NCBI RefSeq assembly: GCF_032884065.1
Contig: NC_088866.1
Location: forward strand, 25,485,580-25,549,579
Direction of reading: 5' to 3'
Source: Artemia franciscana
Taxonomy: Eukaryota > Arthropoda > Branchiopoda > Anostraca > Artemiidae
DNA: 64,000 nucleotides
Shown: positions 62,428 through 64,000 of the stretch, piece by piece
Layout of the letters: each line of letters opens with the position of its first letter
How positions within the stretch are numbered: position 1 is the stretch's first letter
Notes under the pieces: generated by a model
Databases searched by the model: none
What the model saw: the letters and a program-made list of their open reading frames with translations, nothing else
What the model was told of the DNA's origin: nothing
Made by a program: the position numbers and the translations under genes

Positions 62428-62985
62428 CAAAAAATATTTAGAAACATTTTGAAAACCTGAAACTTTGGCAATCAAAAATGAACAGAAATTAATTTAAAAA
62501 AAAAAAAACATTCCAAAAAAGAAGTTTTCTAAAGAAAAATAAAGGCCATATTGAACTTAAAATCAGAAAAAATAGAAACCTACAATAACTCAAACTCAAA
62601 AAGTTTCAAGCTGGATTTGTCAATTCAATTTCAGTCTCACTTGTTTTAAGATTTATTTACTCATTTATATTAGTGACTATTGTTTTTTTGTTTGCTATGA
62701 TTGTTTATTTAATTTCTGTTTGTTTTGGGTTTCATTTAGGCCTCAATAGCAAAATAATTTTGTGTGTTTTAAGCTTGATTTGCATATTCAACTTAAGCTT
62801 TACTCTTTTTGAAATTTATTTATTTACATTGCTACCTGTTGAATGTTTCTTTGCTATGATTGTTTATTTAATTTCTATTCATTTTGGGTTTCATTTAGTC
62901 TTTAATAGTAATTTCCAGTCATTTTGAGTTTGAGTTATTGTAGGGTTTTATTTCTTCTGATATTAAATGACCTTTACTTTCCTTT
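62428..62985. other. Non-coding DNA with a short duplication
   Basis: GCTATGATTGTTTATTTAATTTC.TT..TTTTGGGTTTCATTTAG occurs twice, near 62,693 and 62,853, a direct repeat of about 50 bp at 160-bp spacing. This makes the 84-codon + strand frame look repetitive. It is not a supported gene. Confidence 0.6.
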
Positions 62986-63260
62986 AGAAAACTTCTTTTC
63001 TGGAAAGGTTTTTTTTAATAAATACCTGAAAAGTGCCAAACAAGCAGCTGTCCCAGTTGAGTGCATTTGGTCTAACATGTGACAGTTCATTTGGAATTAC
63101 AACCCCCTTTTGAAGAAAGTGAAAAATCAAGCCAAGCTATGGATGCAAATCAAGATTGCCTGTGGATGTCCCTCTAATAGTACTATTTTTCATATTAAGC
63201 ATAAAACAGAAATGACTTATAAAAGACAGCAGTGCATCTTTGAAACTGAAATTAATTTTA
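62986..63260 (+). mobile_element. LINE fragment (endonuclease-RT linker)
   Basis: The + strand encodes YLKSAKQAAVPVECIWSN, then a stop, then WNYNPLLKKVKNQAKLWMQI, KIACGCPSNSTIFHIKHKTE and MTYKRQQ. This is the basic region between endonuclease and reverse transcriptase in many CR1- and Jockey-like LINEs, with the pattern W...L...V..KAKLW..I....G.P.....F.IK..TK..YK. It fuses to a family A end at 63,309. Confidence 0.45.
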
Positions 63261-63308
63261 CCAACAATTTGAAAGATGGAAACTTATGTGGAATTCATTG
63301 TTTTGGAA

Positions 63309-63373
63309 TTCAGTTTTGGTTACTATTGAGCTGGGTTGCTCCTTACTTACATTTTGTTACCATGAACTGTTTG
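63309..63373 (-). mobile_element. Family A terminal fragment, copy 4
   Basis: CAGTTTTGGTTACTATTGAG, CTGGGTTGCTCCTTACTTAC and TTACCATGAACTGTTTG match the ends of copies 1 and 3. Only about 65 bp of this end are clear, and the rest of the element is not present. Confidence 0.65.
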
Positions 63374-63734
63374 ATATCTTGTTCTTTATTATTTTTCAGT
63401 AGAAAATGGCTACCCAAAATTCTTGAGACTACTTTAAAGTCATAAATAGCCTGCTTACTTATCTTGTTTCAATAAGTACATTGCTTCACTCCCCTCCTAG
63501 ATGGATACACAGCTATATAGCCTACTATTCAAATTATATTTTATATTAGCATAACTCATATTTTCTTTACTTTATAACAGACTCTAGACAACAAACAAGT
63601 ATGAGAAGAGTTGTGATATTAAAAAAGTGGGAACATAGGCTAGGTTATTATATATTATTTTTTTCAAAGGCAGACCAAACCTATTGTATTATTTAATAAG
63701 AACTAAACCCAATTGTGAAGGAACTCCTGGTAGA
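63374..63734. other. Non-coding DNA, no gene seen
   Basis: No exon or repeat recognised. Confidence 0.45.
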
Positions 63735-64000
63735 AACATTCCTTATCAAGGTGGGACTTGAACATGGCATTTGAAGCTGTAGAAACTGCTTTCTCAGACA
63801 GTTGATTCTACAGATTGATGACTCTTTGGGTCAAGAAATGAATTCTCTGTCTACTTGTGGAATGCTGCATGGGGAGCTTCATTAAATTTACTCTAGTATC
63901 AGAATGCAAGGGTTGTGCAAAATAGGCTAGCCTAGTAGGCCTAACAGGAATTAGCTTAGGTGTCACTTTAGGATTATTAAAGGGCCTTCAATCGAATTTC
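63735..64000 (-). mobile_element. LINE ORF2 C-terminal fragment, runs off the right edge
   Basis: The - strand encodes, from the right edge, NNPKVTPKLIPVRPTRLAYF, AQPLHSDTRVNLMKLPMQHS and RQRIHFLTQRVINLWNQLSE, then KAVSTASNAMFKSHLDKE. The FF..RV...WN.LP..VV.A.S...FK..LD pattern is the hallmark C-terminus of CR1- and Jockey-like LINE ORF2 proteins. One stop is seen near the edge. This is a different LINE family from the one at 2.6 kb. Confidence 0.65.

Noticed and set aside
62673-62927. 84-codon hydrophobic + strand frame
   Set aside because: Made of a direct DNA duplication in T-rich sequence. No start context or domain.

Overview
The window is eukaryotic nuclear DNA from an AT-rich, repeat-dense animal genome. 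Coding exons are short and split by introns of 2.7 to 12 kb with GT..AG borders. There is a eukaryotic tRNA gene with internal A and B boxes. The mobile DNA consists of a Helitron, LINEs, inverted-repeat elements and satellite-like arrays. Several of the dispersed repeats look like those I remember from brine shrimp (Artemia), so a branchiopod crustacean is my best guess. That is memory, not a search.

Two host protein genes can be supported. On the + strand, five exons between 15,229 and 44,940 (intron phases 0, 0, 1, 0) encode the C-terminal ~276 residues of a protein that resembles the kinetochore protein CENP-N. The N-terminal exons were not found. On the - strand, 53,261-54,021 is the last coding exon of a DCUN1D3-type DCN1-like protein, a co-E3 for cullin neddylation. 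A tRNA-Phe(GAA) gene lies antisense at 39,881-39,953, inside the last CENP-N intron. A possible terminal exon of an unknown gene lies at 62,141-62,273.

Most of the rest is mobile DNA. 0.8-1.25 kb and 7.1-7.8 kb: two inverted-repeat (fold-back) elements. 2.6-5.1 kb: a decayed LINE with endonuclease and reverse transcriptase. 8,770-13,981: a near-complete but mutated Rep/helicase Helitron whose 3' end carries a second Helitron 5' end. 18.1-20.6 kb: an antisense copy of the LINE, split by a 1.6-kb element that I call family A. 30.2-31.9 and 40.2-41.9 kb: two more family A copies. 33.3-36.1 and 57.9-61.5 kb: tandem arrays of a ~260-285 bp monomer that also occurs once inside each family A copy. 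37.5-38.7 kb: a non-autonomous Helitron. 62.9-64.0 kb: LINE and family A fragments, the last running off the right edge.

The most interesting signals are: (1) the structural link between family A (long terminal hairpin, subterminal inverted repeats, one monomer) and the large tandem arrays; (2) the CENP-N-like gene with a duplicated, out-of-frame copy of one exon start; and (3) the composite Helitron with clustered TGACGTCA sites at its left end. I see no virus, toxin, CRISPR or bacterial operon.
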